Shown here piece after piece: positions 28,512-38,544 of a DNA stretch of 64,000 bases. The position numbers were made by a program, and so were the translations under genes. How positions within the stretch are numbered: the stretch's first letter is position 1; each line of letters opens with the position of its first letter. The stretch comes from Pseudoxanthomonas sangjuensis. GTDB taxonomy: Bacteria; Pseudomonadota; Gammaproteobacteria; Xanthomonadales; Xanthomonadaceae. A model generated the notes under the pieces. The model was not told the origin of the DNA. It did not search any database and saw only the letters and a list, made by a program, of their open reading frames with translations. The stretch lies in the NCBI RefSeq assembly GCF_010211755.1, contig NZ_PDWR01000001.1, forward strand, positions 1 to 64,000, written 5' to 3'.

Positions 28512-29545
28512 GTGGCGCCGATGATGCGCGGCTCCGGTTCGATCTCCACGCCGAAGCGTTCGCGCACCGATGCGGCGATGCGCCGCGCCAGCGCCAGCAG
28601 CTGCGCGCCGGTCGCATCGCCGTGGTTGACCAGCACCAGCGCGTGCGCGGCCGACACCCCGGCGTCGCCTTCGCGATGGCCCTTCCAGCCGCAGGCCTCG
28701 ATCAGCCATGCGGCGGAAAGCTTGCGCAGGCCGTCGTCGCCGATGCCGAACACCGGGATCTTCGCATGCTCGTGCCGCAGCGCCTCGGCCTGCGCGACCG
28801 GCACGATCGGGTTCTTGAAGAAGCTGCCGGCGTTGCCGATGCGTTTCGGGTCGGGCAGTTTGCTCTGGCGGATGCGGATGATCGCGTTCGACACGTCGCG
28901 CGCGGTCGGTTCGGCCACGCCCGCCGCCGCCAGCTCCTCGGCGATGCCGGAATAGCCGGTCTTCAGGGCGTGCTTGCGCGGCAGCAGGAATTCGACGGCG
29001 ACGATGACGTAGCGGTCGGGCTCGCGCTTGAACACGCTGTCGCGGTAGCCGAAGGCGCAGTCGGCGCGGGCGATGCGGACGAATTCGCCGCGCCTGCGGT
29101 CCCAGGCCTCGACCACGTCGATGAACTCGCCGACCTCGACGCCGTAGGCGCCGATGTTCTGGATCGGCGATGCGCCGACGTTGCCGGGGATCAGCGACAG
29201 GTTCTCCAGCCCGGCGAAGCCCTGGCCCAGCGACCACAGCACGAAGTCGTGCCATGGCAGGCCGGCTTCGACGCGAACCCGCGCGACCTCGCCGTCTTCG
29301 AGGATGGTGGCCTTGCGCATGCCGAACGCCAGCGCGACGCCGTCGTGGTCGCCGGCGAACAGCAGGTTGCTGCCACCGCCCAGCGGCAGCAGCGGCGCGT
29401 CGCGCCATCCGGGCTGCGCCAGCGCGTCGGGCAGGGCGGCCGCGTCGTCGACCTGCAGCAGCCAGCGCGCTTTCGCGGCGATGCCGAAGGTGTTGCGTTC
29501 GCGCAATGGGGCGTCGGGCGTCGCGCGCCAGGCGGCTGGGCTCAT
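28505..29545 (-). CDS. murB: UDP-N-acetylenolpyruvoylglucosamine reductase (type I)
   Basis: MurB makes UDP-MurNAc for peptidoglycan. The 346-aa product is the long E. coli type. It has the FAD-binding [11 protein letters not shown], the [22 protein letters not shown] loop, the tyrosine-loop region FGYRDSVFK, and [12 protein letters not shown] with the catalytic Ser. The final [11 protein letters not shown] matches the family. Its ATG overlaps the pyrD stop (ATGA). The operon is pyrD-murB-EamA. Confidence 0.96.
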   Translation of the reverse strand: MSPAAWRATPDAPLRERNTFGIAAKARWLLQVDDAAALPDALAQPGWRDAPLLPLGGGSNLLFAGDHDGVALAFGMRKATILEDGEVARVRVEAGLPWHDFVLWSLGQGFAGLENLSLIPGNVGASPIQNIGAYGVEVGEFIDVVEAWDRRRGEFVRIARADCAFGYRDSVFKREPDRYVIVAVEFLLPRKHALKTGYSGIAEELAAAGVAEPTARDVSNAIIRIRQSKLPDPKRIGNAGSFFKNPIVPVAQAEALRHEHAKIPVFGIGDDGLRKLSAAWLIEACGWKGHREGDAGVSAAHALVLVNHGDATGAQLLALARRIAASVRERFGVEIEPEPRIIGATW

Positions 29546-30597
29546 ACCGGCGACACCATGCCGCTGCGGAAATCGCGGCGGCGGCGGATCGCCTCGACGC
29601 ATTCGTGGACCAGCTCGGGGCCGCGGTAGACCAGCCCGGTATAGGTCTGCACCAGCACCGCGCCGGCGGCCATCTTCGCCACCGCATCGGCGCCGGACAG
29701 GATGCCGCCGACGCCGACCAGCGGGATGGTCTCGGGCAGGCGCGTGCGCAGGCGGCGCAGCACGTAGGTCGATTTGTCCAGCAGCGGCGCGCCGGACAGG
29801 CCGCCAGCTTCCTCCGCGTGGCGCAGGCCTTCCACGCCGACCCGCGAGGTCGTGGTGTTGGTGGCGATGACGCCATCGACGCCGAGGTCGCCGAGCACGC
29901 GCGCGGCGGCGTCGATGTCGTCGTCGGACAGGTCGGGCGCGATCTTCACCAGCATCGGCACGCGCTTGCCGTGCCGCGCGCCGAGCTTCTCCTGCGCTTC
30001 GCGCAACTGGCCGACCAGCCGGCGCAGCGCCTGTTCCTCCTGCAGCTCGCGCAGGCCGGCGGTGTTGGGCGAGGAGATGTTGACGGCCACGTAGTCGGCC
30101 AGCGCGTACACGCGCTCCAGGCACAGCAGGTAATCGCCGGCCGCATCGTCGTTCGGCGTGTCCTTGTTCTTGCCGATGTTGATGCCGAGCAGGCCGCCGC
30201 CGTGGCGCTGCGCGCGCTCGACGTTGCGCACCAACGCGTCGACGCCGTCGTTGTTGAAGCCCATGCGGTTGATCACCGCCTGCCGGTGCGGCAGGCGGAA
30301 CATGCGCGGCTTCGGGTTGCCGGGCTGCGGCCGCGGCGTGATCGTGCCGATTTCGACGAAACCGAAGCCCAGCGCCAGCAGCGCGTCGACGTGCGCGCCG
30401 TTCTTGTCGAGGCCGGCGGCCAGCCCGACCGGGTTCGGGAAGCTCAGGCCGAAGGCCTTGGTCGGCAGCGGATCGGGCGTTTCCGCCAGCAGCGGGGCGG
30501 CGCCGCTGCGCCAGGCGGCTTCGAGCCCGCGCAGGGCCAGCCCGTGCGCCCGCTCGGCGTCGAGGCAAAACAGCAAGGGGCGGGCGAATCGGTACAT
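29542..30597 (-). CDS. pyrD: Dihydroorotate dehydrogenase (quinone), class 2
   Basis: PyrD oxidises dihydroorotate to orotate at the inner membrane using quinone. The 351-aa product has the class 2 N-terminal helices, [43 protein letters not shown] with the catalytic Ser, [10 protein letters not shown], and the FMN-phosphate region [18 protein letters not shown]. The start is five bases from the upstream methyltransferase stop, and its own stop overlaps murB. Confidence 0.96.
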   Translation of the reverse strand: MYRFARPLLFCLDAERAHGLALRGLEAAWRSGAAPLLAETPDPLPTKAFGLSFPNPVGLAAGLDKNGAHVDALLALGFGFVEIGTITPRPQPGNPKPRMFRLPHRQAVINRMGFNNDGVDALVRNVERAQRHGGGLLGINIGKNKDTPNDDAAGDYLLCLERVYALADYVAVNISSPNTAGLRELQEEQALRRLVGQLREAQEKLGARHGKRVPMLVKIAPDLSDDDIDAAARVLGDLGVDGVIATNTTTSRVGVEGLRHAEEAGGLSGAPLLDKSTYVLRRLRTRLPETIPLVGVGGILSGADAVAKMAAGAVLVQTYTGLVYRGPELVHECVEAIRRRRDFRSGMVSPV

Positions 30598-30602
30598 GGG
30601 GC

Positions 30603-31370
30603 CTACGATGACAGTTCCCCGGCGAAAATGCGCGTGTCGTAGTCGAAATCGACGAAGCCGCCGCGCTCGGTCGCGTCGAACAGCTCGCGCAGCGCCGCCA
30701 GCATCGGTTCGTGGCGCGGATGCCCGGCCTGCGGCGCGTACGACGACGACAGCAGCCGCCCGCGCAGCGATTCGAAATCCAGGCGCTGCGAATGCGGGAA
30801 ACGGGCCATGCCGCGCAGCCCGGCGCCGAACCAGCGGCGCATGTGTTCGTCGTCGCCGTAGCGCTCCGACACGCTGGAATAGTCCAGGCCGTAGTCGTTG
30901 AGGAGGCGTTCGTAGCCCTCGAGGAACGGCGTGCCGACGAGCTTGCGCGAGTTCCAGTACACCGCGACCAGTCCGCCCGGGCGCAGGATGCGCCGCCATT
31001 CCGGCTTCACCGCCTGCTGGTCGAACCAGTGGAAGGCCTGCGCGGCGGAAACCAGGTCGACGCCGGCGTCGGCCAGCTTCGTCGCCTCGGCGCTGCCGTC
31101 GACGGCGGAGAACTTCGCGTTCCCGCCCAGCCATTCCACCGCCGCCGCGCGCATCGCCGCGTTCGGCTCGACCGCGACCACCTCGTGGCCGGCATCGAGG
31201 AACGTCTTCGACGAAATGCCGGTGCCGGCGCCGATGTCGGCGACGCGCGCGCCGGCCGCCACGCCCATCTCGCCGTGCAGCCACGGCAGCAGCGCCGCCG
31301 GGTAGTCCGGGCGGTAGCGCACGTAGTCGGCGACGCGGCTGCTGAAGCGTTCCGTCGGTGAGAGGCTCAT
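30603..31370 (-). CDS. Class I SAM-dependent methyltransferase
   Basis: The 255-aa protein has a standard methyltransferase fold: motif [14 protein letters not shown], acidic end of strand 2 [10 protein letters not shown], motif FSAVDGSAE, and [14 protein letters not shown] followed by [11 protein letters not shown]. It resembles the trans-aconitate/UbiE-type small-molecule methyltransferases; the substrate is unknown. The stop codon is five bases before the pyrD start, so it is likely co-transcribed with pyrD-murB. Confidence 0.85.
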   Translation of the reverse strand: MSLSPTERFSSRVADYVRYRPDYPAALLPWLHGEMGVAAGARVADIGAGTGISSKTFLDAGHEVVAVEPNAAMRAAAVEWLGGNAKFSAVDGSAEATKLADAGVDLVSAAQAFHWFDQQAVKPEWRRILRPGGLVAVYWNSRKLVGTPFLEGYERLLNDYGLDYSSVSERYGDDEHMRRWFGAGLRGMARFPHSQRLDFESLRGRLLSSSYAPQAGHPRHEPMLAALRELFDATERGGFVDFDYDTRIFAGELSS

Positions 31371-31403
31371 CGGGCCGGGCTCATCGTTGCGTCGGGCGCC
31401 GGC

Positions 31404-32939
31404 TCAGAGGTCGAACTTGATGCCCTGCGCCAGCGGCAGCGCGTCGGAATAGTTGATCGTGTTGGTCTGCCGGCGCATGTACGCCTTCCACGCGTCCGAA
31501 CCCGATTCGCGGCCGCCGCCGGTGTCCTTCTCGCCGCCGAACGCGCCGCCGATCTCCGCGCCGCTGGTGCCGATGTTGACGTTGGCGATGCCGCAGTCGC
31601 TGCCGGCCGCGGACAGGAACGCCTCGGCCGCCTTCAGGTTGGTGGTGAAGATCGAGGACGACAGGCCCTGCGGCACCGCGTTCTGCATTTCGATCGCTTC
31701 TTCCAGCGTCTTGTACTTCATCACGTACAGGATCGGGGCGAAGGTCTCGTGCTGGACGATGGCGTCGGAATTCTTCAGGCCGGAAACGATCGTCGGCAGC
31801 ACGAAGTTGCCGGGGCGGTCGGTCAGCGCCGCGCCGCCGGTCTCGATCTTGCCGCCGGCGGCCTTGGCCTTCTCGATCGAATCGAGGAACTGCGCCACCG
31901 CGGCCTTGCTGTTCAGCGGCCCCATCAGGTTGGCCGGGTCGAGCGGATCGCCGATCTTGGTTTCGACCTGCTTGTACGCCTTGACCAGCGTTTCCAGCAC
32001 GTTGCCGTAGATCGATTCGTGCACGATCAGCCGGCGCGTGGTGGTGCAGCGCTGGCCGGCGGTGCCGACCGCGCCGAACACGATGCCGGGGATGGCCAGC
32101 TTCAGGTCGGCGGTTTCGTCGAGGATGATCGCGTTGTTGCCGCCCAGTTCCAGCAGGCTGCGGCCCATGCGCCGGGCGACGCGCTCGCCGACGGTGCGGC
32201 CGACCTGGGTGGAGCCGGTGAAGCTGATCAGCGGGATGCGCCGGTCGTCGACGAAAGCCTGCGCCAGCTCGGTGCCGGCGTCGTTGATCAGGAAGAAGAT
32301 GTCGGGGAAGCCGCCTTCCTTCAGCGCCTGGTTGCAGATCTTCGTCGCGGCGATCGCGGTCAGCGGGGTCTTGTTCGACGGCTTCCAGATGCAGACGTCG
32401 CCGCAGATCGCGGCGAGGAACGAGTTCCACGCCCACACCGCGACCGGGAAGTTGAACGCGCTGATGATGCCGACCAGGCCGATCGGGTGCCACTGCTCGT
32501 ACATGCGGTGGCCGGGGCGCTCGCTGTGCATGGTGTAGCCGTACAGCATGCGGCTCTGGCCCAGCGCGAAGTCGGCGATGTCGATCATTTCCTGCACTTC
32601 GCCGTCGCCTTCGGGCTTGCTCTTGCCCATTTCCAGCGCGACCAGCGAACCGAGCAGGTCCTTGTTCCTGCGCAGCGCTTCGCCGCACAGGCGCACCGCC
32701 TCGCCGCGCTTCGGCGCCGGCACGCTGCGCCAGACCTTGAACGCGGCCTGCGCGCGTTCGATCACGATTTCGTAATCGGCCGTGCTGCTGGCGTGGACTT
32801 GGGCGATGACCTCGTTGGTGGTCGGGTTGACCGACTGCAGCAGGCCGGCGTCGCTGGTCTGCGACCATTCGCCGTTGCCGAGGTAGGTGCCGGAATTCGA
32901 AGCGGCAAGGCCGAGGGCCTTGAGCAGGTCTGCGGACAT
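31404..32939 (-). CDS. ALDH7-family aldehyde dehydrogenase (aminoadipate-semialdehyde dehydrogenase type)
   Basis: The 511-aa enzyme has general-base Glu264 (LLELGGNN) and nucleophile Cys298 ([10 protein letters not shown]). The C-terminal sequence [20 protein letters not shown] and [15 protein letters not shown] is typical of antiquitin/ALDH7. In Pseudomonas the corresponding enzyme (AmaB) oxidises alpha-aminoadipate semialdehyde in lysine catabolism, and this is the best guess here. No other lysine catabolic gene is nearby. It is a monocistronic-looking gene with about 120 bases upstream before the next stop. Confidence 0.9.
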   Translation of the reverse strand: MSADLLKALGLAASNSGTYLGNGEWSQTSDAGLLQSVNPTTNEVIAQVHASSTADYEIVIERAQAAFKVWRSVPAPKRGEAVRLCGEALRRNKDLLGSLVALEMGKSKPEGDGEVQEMIDIADFALGQSRMLYGYTMHSERPGHRMYEQWHPIGLVGIISAFNFPVAVWAWNSFLAAICGDVCIWKPSNKTPLTAIAATKICNQALKEGGFPDIFFLINDAGTELAQAFVDDRRIPLISFTGSTQVGRTVGERVARRMGRSLLELGGNNAIILDETADLKLAIPGIVFGAVGTAGQRCTTTRRLIVHESIYGNVLETLVKAYKQVETKIGDPLDPANLMGPLNSKAAVAQFLDSIEKAKAAGGKIETGGAALTDRPGNFVLPTIVSGLKNSDAIVQHETFAPILYVMKYKTLEEAIEMQNAVPQGLSSSIFTTNLKAAEAFLSAAGSDCGIANVNIGTSGAEIGGAFGGEKDTGGGRESGSDAWKAYMRRQTNTINYSDALPLAQGIKFDL

Positions 32940-33059
32940 CGGGACTCCAGGGGTGTGTTCCGGTGGGCGGCCGGGCCGTCGCGGGGGGAAGCGGGCCGGC
33001 GAGAAGGTCCGCGAATTTTAGCAGAAGCCGCCGGCCGGCTTCCTCGCGACGGCTGCCGC

Positions 33060-33425
33060 TCAGCGTGACGAGGCCCTTCGTGGCCGGTGGCAATGGAATT
33101 CGCCGATGCAGGCGCTCACCGTGCCGGATGCCTTCGCACGCTCCCAATCTTCGCGGGTGAAGCGCAGGGCTTGGCGCGGGCAGCCGCGCAACTGCGCTTC
33201 CAGCTTGGCCATGCGCAGGAAGTCGAGGTAATGCGCGGTTTCCTCGGCCAGCGTCATCCACGCGGCTTCGTCGGGGCCGGGCGTGCCGGCCAGGACGCGC
33301 AACAGCTGCCAGCGCACCGCCTGCGGGCAGCGCCAGGCGCGGTCGCCGAGCAGCAGGCGGACCAGGCGCAGGCGATCGTCTTCGCCGCCCGTGGCCGCGA
33401 GGGACACCATGAAGGAGGCAGGCAT
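33060..33425 (-). CDS. Small protein related to its 212-aa neighbour
   Basis: The 121-aa protein starts MPASFMVSLAATG, preceded by GGAG seven bases upstream, so the start is well supported. Its segment HYLDFLRMAKLEAQLRG followed by ALRFTREDWERAKA parallels CYLDFRRLRGIEAQLRG followed by SFRFGRTEWLQCR in the adjacent gene. This gives a shared module of about 45 residues. The rest (DRAWRCPQAVRWQLLRVLAG) is not recognised. A run of ten G (C in the coding sense) lies just upstream of its ribosome binding site. Confidence 0.7.
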   Translation of the reverse strand: MPASFMVSLAATGGEDDRLRLVRLLLGDRAWRCPQAVRWQLLRVLAGTPGPDEAAWMTLAEETAHYLDFLRMAKLEAQLRGCPRQALRFTREDWERAKASGTVSACIGEFHCHRPRRASSR

Positions 33426-33440
33426 CGGCTTTCTCCGGCA

Positions 33441-33450
33441 GGGGGGGGGG
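33441..33450. repeat. Ten-base G homopolymer tract
   Basis: Ten consecutive G bases lie 16-25 bases upstream of the 121-aa gene's start codon, just before its GGAG ribosome binding site. Long homopolymers are rare in the window. The position could alter expression if the tract length varies. Confidence 0.8.
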
Positions 33451-33502
33451 ACGGCGCCGGCCTGCCGCCGTCCGTGGCGGCGGGTCGGCGGGTCGCGGCG
33501 CA

Positions 33503-34141
33503 TCAATGCACGCGGACCATCGGCGGCTCGGCCGGGGCGTAGCTGCCGCGGAACACCCGCCGCCGCTGTTCGCGCAGGCGCGCTTCGGTCTCGCGGCATT
33601 GCAGCCATTCGGTGCGGCCAAAGCGGAAGGAACCGGGGGCGACGCCGCGCAGTTGCGCCTCGATCCCGCGCAGGCGGCGGAAGTCCAGGTAGCAGGTGAC
33701 CTCGGCCGACAGCCGCGGCCACGCCGCTTCGACCACGATGGCGTCGTCCAGGTGGCCGACGCCGGGGATCCAGCCCGGGATCAGGCCGTCGTCGCGGTGC
33801 AGATAGTCCAGCACCGAGTGCGCCGGTTGCAGCGCGTCGTTGGCCGGGTCCCAGGCCGGGTCGGCCAGCATCTGCTCCAGCGACGCGGCCTGCCGCAGGC
33901 GCTGCGCGATGCAGTCGGGGACCGCTTGTCCGGCCGGGCTAAGTTCGCGGGCGGCGGTGGCGATCTGGTCCGGCTCCAGCGGCTGTTCGTGGCCCAGGCT
34001 GGCCAGCAGGTGGTTGAAGCGCTCCAGTTCCAGCGAGCCCAGGCGGAAGGGGCCGACCTGGCGGCGACGCCCCGGGACCTGGAACGGACGGCTGGCCAGG
34101 CTGGATGGCAGGGGCGCGGTATTTTCTGCGTTTGCGTACAT
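33503..34141 (-). CDS. YkvA/DUF1232-like protein
   Basis: The 212-aa product has a central segment VLDYLHRDDGLIPGWIPGVG followed by HLDDAIVVEAAW, which fits the YkvA/DUF1232 pattern (LxPIDLIPD..P..G..DD). The C-terminal CYLDFRRLRGIEAQLRG is also found in the downstream 121-aa protein. The start MYANAENTAP has GGAGAACC upstream. It has no signal peptide or clear membrane helix. It is divergent from the CadC-like regulator (about 160 bases between starts), a likely regulatory relationship but unproven. Confidence 0.72.
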   Translation of the reverse strand: MYANAENTAPLPSSLASRPFQVPGRRRQVGPFRLGSLELERFNHLLASLGHEQPLEPDQIATAARELSPAGQAVPDCIAQRLRQAASLEQMLADPAWDPANDALQPAHSVLDYLHRDDGLIPGWIPGVGHLDDAIVVEAAWPRLSAEVTCYLDFRRLRGIEAQLRGVAPGSFRFGRTEWLQCRETEARLREQRRRVFRGSYAPAEPPMVRVH

Positions 34142-34300
34142 GACGGTTCTCCGGTTTGGTTGGGTTGGGCACCGGTCTTCCGGCGCATGGCCAGATTCGG
34201 ACCGGGCGCGGGGAACGTCATGAGGCTCGGGCGAGCCTTCGATCCGGCTTCGCGCTGGTTCGTGAGGTTTCCATGAGGTTTGCCGAAAAGGGCTCCGGCG

Positions 34301-36418
34301 ATGGCCAGTGGGGCGGAGGTTCGGCAGGGGGCGGAACGGTACCGTTTCGACGGTGTCGTGGTGGACGCGGCTGCCCACACGCTGGTCCGCGACGGCGGCA
34401 TCCAGCAGGTCGAACCGAAGGCCTTCGCGGTGTTGCTGGAACTGCTGCGCCCCCCCGGCGAGTTGATCGACCGCGACCGCCTGCTCGACGCGGTCTGGGG
34501 CCACCGCCACGTCACCCCCGGCGTGCTGACCCGGGCCATCGCCCAGCTGCGCACCGCACTCAACGACAACGCCCTGCACCCGCGCTACATCCAGACCCAG
34601 CACGCGCTGGGCTACCGCTTCGTCGGCACGCTGGAGGAGGAACCGGAGGCGGTGCCGGCGGAATCCGCGCCCGACGCATCCGTTGAAGGCGAACCCTACC
34701 GGCCGATGCCGCATGCCGGCACCGAACGCCGTTTGGAGCCGCGTTACCAAGCCGGGTTGTGGCTGCTCGCAGCGCTGCTGCTGGCGCTGGCCTTGGCCTG
34801 GGGTGCCCGGCAGCATCGCGGTGCGCCGGCGCTCGCGGTCTCGCCGTCGATCGCGGTGCTGCCGTTCACCACGCTCAGCGACGACCGCCGCGACGACTAT
34901 TTCGCCGAAGGCCTGGCCACGGAAATGCACAGCGCGCTGGCCGGCGTGCGCGGGATCAAGGTCGCCGCGTGGCTGCCGCCGGAGGCCATCGATCGCAAGC
35001 TGGACATGCAGGCGCTGGGCCGCAAGCTCGGCGTGGCCACGGTGCTCGACGCCACCGTGCGCCGCGAGGGCCAGCGCTTCCGCATCAGCGCGCGGCTGTC
35101 CGACACCGGCAACGGGGTCACGTTGTGGAGCCGCACCTACGAGCGCGACGCGGCGGCGATCTTCGATACCCAGAGCGAGATCGCCAGCGAAGTGGCGACG
35201 ACTTTGGTCGGGGTGTTGCCGGACGCGGGCGAGGGCCTGCGCAAGCGGCTGACGCCAACGCGTAATTTCGCGGCGTTCGATGCGTACCTGCTGGGCATGT
35301 GGCAATTGATGAAACCCAGGAGCGAAGTTGCCGAAGGCGAAGCTATCGCCAGTTTCAATAATGCATTGGCGCAAGATGCCAAATTCGCGCGGGCCCAGGC
35401 GGGTATTTGCCGGGGGCATATCTGGCAGTTCATCGCCGCGCGCAGCGTTGATGCGCTGAATAGGGCCACGCAGGCTTGTGATCGTGCAAGGCAGATGGAT
35501 CCGAGAATCGGTGCTGTGCAATTAGCGTTGGGCGACTTGTACGCGGCGACTGGGGAAACCCAAAAGGCACTGATGCATTATCGCGCCGCGGAAAACGATG
35601 CGTCGGAAAAGGCAAACGCATTGGTTGGCGAAGCGAAAGCGCATGCATCCACCGGCAATCCGGAATTGGCGATGCGCCTGTTTACGCAGGCGCTGGAACT
35701 CAGCCCAGGCAATCCGCTGATTTTAGGCAGGCTGGGGTATATGCAGTACCAGGCCGGTGCGGTGCAGGAGGGAATCACCTCGCTTGCCAAGGCGGTTGAT
35801 CTGGATCCCGGCAATGCGCGCCTGTGGAGTACATACGGGGGCATGCTGATGGCGTCCGGGCGCAACGCTGACGCGATTCACGCGTTCGAGAAGTCGATGT
35901 CGATAGAGCCACTGGAGCACGTCATTGGCAACTTGGGGCTGCTGAAATACGAAGAGGGCAATTATCGAGAGGCCGCCGATCTGCATCGCAAGTCGATCGC
36001 GTTGGATTCGGATAATTTCGAGTTATGGGGCAACTTGGCGGATGCGCTGGCTGAACTGCCTGATGGCGCGGCGCAAGCACGCGATGCTTATTCCAAGGCT
36101 GCCGGCATGGCCGAGTCGTTCCTGGCGCACAAGTCAGACGACGCCATGGCCTACAGCCTGCTGGCTTGGTATCGCGCGAATCTGGGAGACGCGGCCGGGG
36201 CGCGCGAGTCGATCAGACGTGCAGAGGCATTGCCGGTCGGGCAGGACGAAGTGGCACTGCGCAACGCCGGGACCTTCGCTGTAATCGGCGACATCCCGCA
36301 GGCGCGTCTGCGATTGCAGCGCGCGCGTGCTGCCGGGATACCGGAAGCGCGCATTGCCGGTGACAAGGCGCTGCAGCGCGCTGGCCTGGCGAACTCGGCT
36401 GGCGTGCGGCGCGACTGA
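34301..36418 (+). CDS. CadC-like membrane transcriptional regulator with C-terminal TPR repeats
   Basis: The 705-aa protein has an OmpR/PhoB-type winged helix (about residues 10-105, ELIDRDRLLDAVWGHRHVTP, then QHALGYRFVG). One membrane helix follows (LWLLAALLLALALAWGA, near 150), then a periplasmic FlgO/TolB-N-like domain (SIAVLPFTTLSDDRRDDYFAEGLATE). The remainder is TPR repeats. This is the ToxR/CadC topology. An in-frame TTG at 34280 would add seven residues. Base composition changes inside the gene: 42 of 60 bases are G+C at 34981-35040 but 33 of 60 at 35341-35400, so the TPR part may have a different history. Confidence 0.85.
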   Translation: MASGAEVRQGAERYRFDGVVVDAAAHTLVRDGGIQQVEPKAFAVLLELLRPPGELIDRDRLLDAVWGHRHVTPGVLTRAIAQLRTALNDNALHPRYIQTQHALGYRFVGTLEEEPEAVPAESAPDASVEGEPYRPMPHAGTERRLEPRYQAGLWLLAALLLALALAWGARQHRGAPALAVSPSIAVLPFTTLSDDRRDDYFAEGLATEMHSALAGVRGIKVAAWLPPEAIDRKLDMQALGRKLGVATVLDATVRREGQRFRISARLSDTGNGVTLWSRTYERDAAAIFDTQSEIASEVATTLVGVLPDAGEGLRKRLTPTRNFAAFDAYLLGMWQLMKPRSEVAEGEAIASFNNALAQDAKFARAQAGICRGHIWQFIAARSVDALNRATQACDRARQMDPRIGAVQLALGDLYAATGETQKALMHYRAAENDASEKANALVGEAKAHASTGNPELAMRLFTQALELSPGNPLILGRLGYMQYQAGAVQEGITSLAKAVDLDPGNARLWSTYGGMLMASGRNADAIHAFEKSMSIEPLEHVIGNLGLLKYEEGNYREAADLHRKSIALDSDNFELWGNLADALAELPDGAAQARDAYSKAAGMAESFLAHKSDDAMAYSLLAWYRANLGDAAGARESIRRAEALPVGQDEVALRNAGTFAVIGDIPQARLRLQRARAAGIPEARIAGDKALQRAGLANSAGVRRD

Positions 36419-36461
36419 CTCTTTTCTGCGCCATCCCGGCGCGGTGTCGAGGAGAACGAAG

Positions 36462-36689
36462 ATGAGCATGACGAACAATCCGGATGGAAGCACAACCGTC
36501 GTGGTCACCCTGGAAGGCGGGGAATCCATCGCCGTACAGATTGCAGTCGACCACGATTACGCTCGGTTGGCGACACCAGTAGAGGATGGCGTCCGGGGCG
36601 TGTTTGCGGTCAACCTCGATTGTTGTCCCGGCACGGAGGCGCGGATATTGATGCTGCAGGTGATGGTACCGCCGCCGCCATCACCCTAG
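36462..36689 (+). CDS. Small hypothetical protein (75 aa)
   Basis: ATG 36462 is preceded by AGGAG with good spacing and lies 43 bases after the CadC-like gene. The product starts MSMTNNPDGSTTVVVTLEGG, contains a Cys-Cys pair in NLDCCPGTEA and ends in a Pro run (VPPPPSP). It has no signal peptide. The family is not recognised. The good ribosome binding site and the lower-GC context shared with the end of the regulator suggest a real co-transcribed gene. Confidence 0.6.
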   Translation: MSMTNNPDGSTTVVVTLEGGESIAVQIAVDHDYARLATPVEDGVRGVFAVNLDCCPGTEARILMLQVMVPPPPSP

Positions 36690-36799
36690 CCTGGTGAGTA
36701 GGGTGAGCGCGTAAGTATCCACCTGCGGCTGAGACACCTGGGGGGTATGGGCACCGGGTGCCCGTTCTACTTGAGTGCCTGCGAGGCGGGGTGTCGCTC

Positions 36800-37378
36800 C
36801 TACAGGGGCAGGCTCTTCTGCACCGGCGCGAAGCTGCGCCGGTGCTGCGGGCAGGGGCCGTGCGTGCGCAACGCGGCCAGGTGCTCCGGCGTGGGGTAGC
36901 CCATGTGCCGGTCGAAGCCGTATTGCGGCCATTGCGCGTGCAGTTGGCGCATCAGCCGGTCGCGCGCGACCTTGGCCAGGATCGACGCGGCCATGATCGC
37001 CGGTTCCCGCGCATCGCCGCCGACCAGCGCCTCGGCCGGGCAGGGCAGGTCGTCGGGGACCCGGTTGCCGTCGATGCGCGCGAACGCGGCCGCCGGCTGC
37101 AGCGCCAGCACCGCGCGGCGCATGCCGGCCAGCGTCGCCTGCAGGATGTTGAGGCGGTCGATTTCGTCCGCACCGACGAATTCGACGTGCCAGGCCAGCG
37201 CGCGTTCGACGATCAGCGGATACAGCGCTTCGCGCTTCGCCCCGCTGAGCTTCTTCGAGTCGTTGAGCCCGTCGATCGGGCGCGCGGGGTCGAGGATCAC
37301 CGCGGCGGCCGCGACGGGGCCGGCCAATGGGCCGCGCCCGGCCTCGTCGACGCCGGCGACCAGCAGGAGCCCGGTCAT
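36800..37378 (-). CDS. rnhB: Ribonuclease HII
   Basis: RNase HII excises ribonucleotides embedded in DNA. The 192-aa product has [12 protein letters not shown] (first two catalytic acidic residues), [36 protein letters not shown] and MGYPTPEHL. Length matches E. coli. Its ATG overlaps the lpxB stop (ATGA). It is the last gene of the lpxD-fabZ-lpxA-lpxB-rnhB operon. In many relatives dnaE follows, but here a small accessory stretch does. Confidence 0.96.
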   Translation of the reverse strand: MTGLLLVAGVDEAGRGPLAGPVAAAAVILDPARPIDGLNDSKKLSGAKREALYPLIVERALAWHVEFVGADEIDRLNILQATLAGMRRAVLALQPAAAFARIDGNRVPDDLPCPAEALVGGDAREPAIMAASILAKVARDRLMRQLHAQWPQYGFDRHMGYPTPEHLAALRTHGPCPQHRRSFAPVQKSLPL

Positions 37379-38544
37379 CGCAGCACCAGTTCCGCCACCG
37401 CGTCGGCGGCGCGCGCCGAGGCGTCCTGCTTCAATTGCAGGTGCAGTTCCCGGTAACGCGGCAGCAGCGCGGCCACTGCCTGCGGATCGCGCAGCCAGTG
37501 CAGCACCGCGGCGGAAAGTTTTTCCGGCGTGCAGTCGTCCTGCATCAGTTCCGGCGCGAGGTCCTCGCCTGCCAGCACGTTCGGCAGCGCGTAGCGGTCG
37601 ACCTTGAGCAGGCCCAGTGCCTTGACGATGCGGTAGGTGGCCGGCGCGATCTTGTAGCCGACCACCATCGGCTGCTTGCACAGCATCGCCTCCAGCGCGG
37701 CGGTGCCGGAGGCGAGCAGGGTCGCGTCGGCGGCGAGCATGCAATCGCGGGCCTGGCCGTCGAGCAGGCGCGCATCGGGCAAGGCGAAGCCGGCGAGGCG
37801 CGACGCGATCGCCTGCCGGCATGCCGCGTTCGCCGCGGGAACCACGACATGCAGGTCCGGCACCGCGCCGGCGACGAGTTCCGCCGCCTGCAGGAAAGGG
37901 CCGGCGAGGCGCTGGATCTCGCCCAGGCGCGAGCCCGGCAGGACCGCGAGCACGGTGGCGTCGACGGGCAGGCCGAGCCGGCGCCGCGCCGCGTCGCGAT
38001 CCGGTTGCAGCGGGATCTGGTCGGCCATCGGGTGGCCGACGAAGCGCGCGTCGACACCGTGCCTGGCGTAGATCGGCGGCTCCATCGGGAACAGGCACAG
38101 CACGCGGTCGGCGCTGTGGCCGATCTTTTCCGCGCGCTGCTCGCGCCACGCCCAAACCGACGGACTGACGTAGTGCACGGTGCGCACGCCGCGCCGCTTG
38201 AGCCAGCGCTCGACCCCGAGGTTGAAATCGGGCGCGTCGATGCCGACGAAGACGTCGGGCCGCCACGCCAGGACGCGTTCGCGGAATTCGCGGCGCAACT
38301 TCAGCAGGCGCGGCAGGTGGCGCAGCACCTCGGCCAGGCCCATCACCGCGAGCTCGCCCGCATCGAACCACGTATCGCAGCCGGCCGCGCGCATCGCGTC
38401 GCCGCCGATGCCGGCGAACCGTACATCATCGAAGCCGGCATCGGAGAACCGCTGGCGCAGTTCGGCGACCAGCCCGGCGCCGAGCGCGTCGCCGGAGGCT
38501 TCGCCGGCCACCAGCGCAACGCGCATGGTGGAAGCGGCCGTCAT
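37375..38544 (-). CDS. lpxB: Lipid-A-disaccharide synthase
   Basis: LpxB condenses UDP-diacylglucosamine with lipid X. The 389-aa product contains [17 protein letters not shown] near the N-terminus, [39 protein letters not shown], and [11 protein letters not shown] with VVGYKIAP. The start at 38544 (MTAAST) overlaps the lpxA stop (ATGA); an internal ATG at 38526 is the alternative. Function and place in the lipid A operon are standard. Confidence 0.96.
   Translation of the reverse strand: MTAASTMRVALVAGEASGDALGAGLVAELRQRFSDAGFDDVRFAGIGGDAMRAAGCDTWFDAGELAVMGLAEVLRHLPRLLKLRREFRERVLAWRPDVFVGIDAPDFNLGVERWLKRRGVRTVHYVSPSVWAWREQRAEKIGHSADRVLCLFPMEPPIYARHGVDARFVGHPMADQIPLQPDRDAARRRLGLPVDATVLAVLPGSRLGEIQRLAGPFLQAAELVAGAVPDLHVVVPAANAACRQAIASRLAGFALPDARLLDGQARDCMLAADATLLASGTAALEAMLCKQPMVVGYKIAPATYRIVKALGLLKVDRYALPNVLAGEDLAPELMQDDCTPEKLSAAVLHWLRDPQAVAALLPRYRELHLQLKQDASARAADAVAELVLR

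Noticed and set aside
36760-36804. Partial palindrome and GTCGCTCCTACA piece after rnhB
   Set aside because: It resembles one arm of the REP-like element, but no complete repeat could be traced; kept only as a possible remnant.
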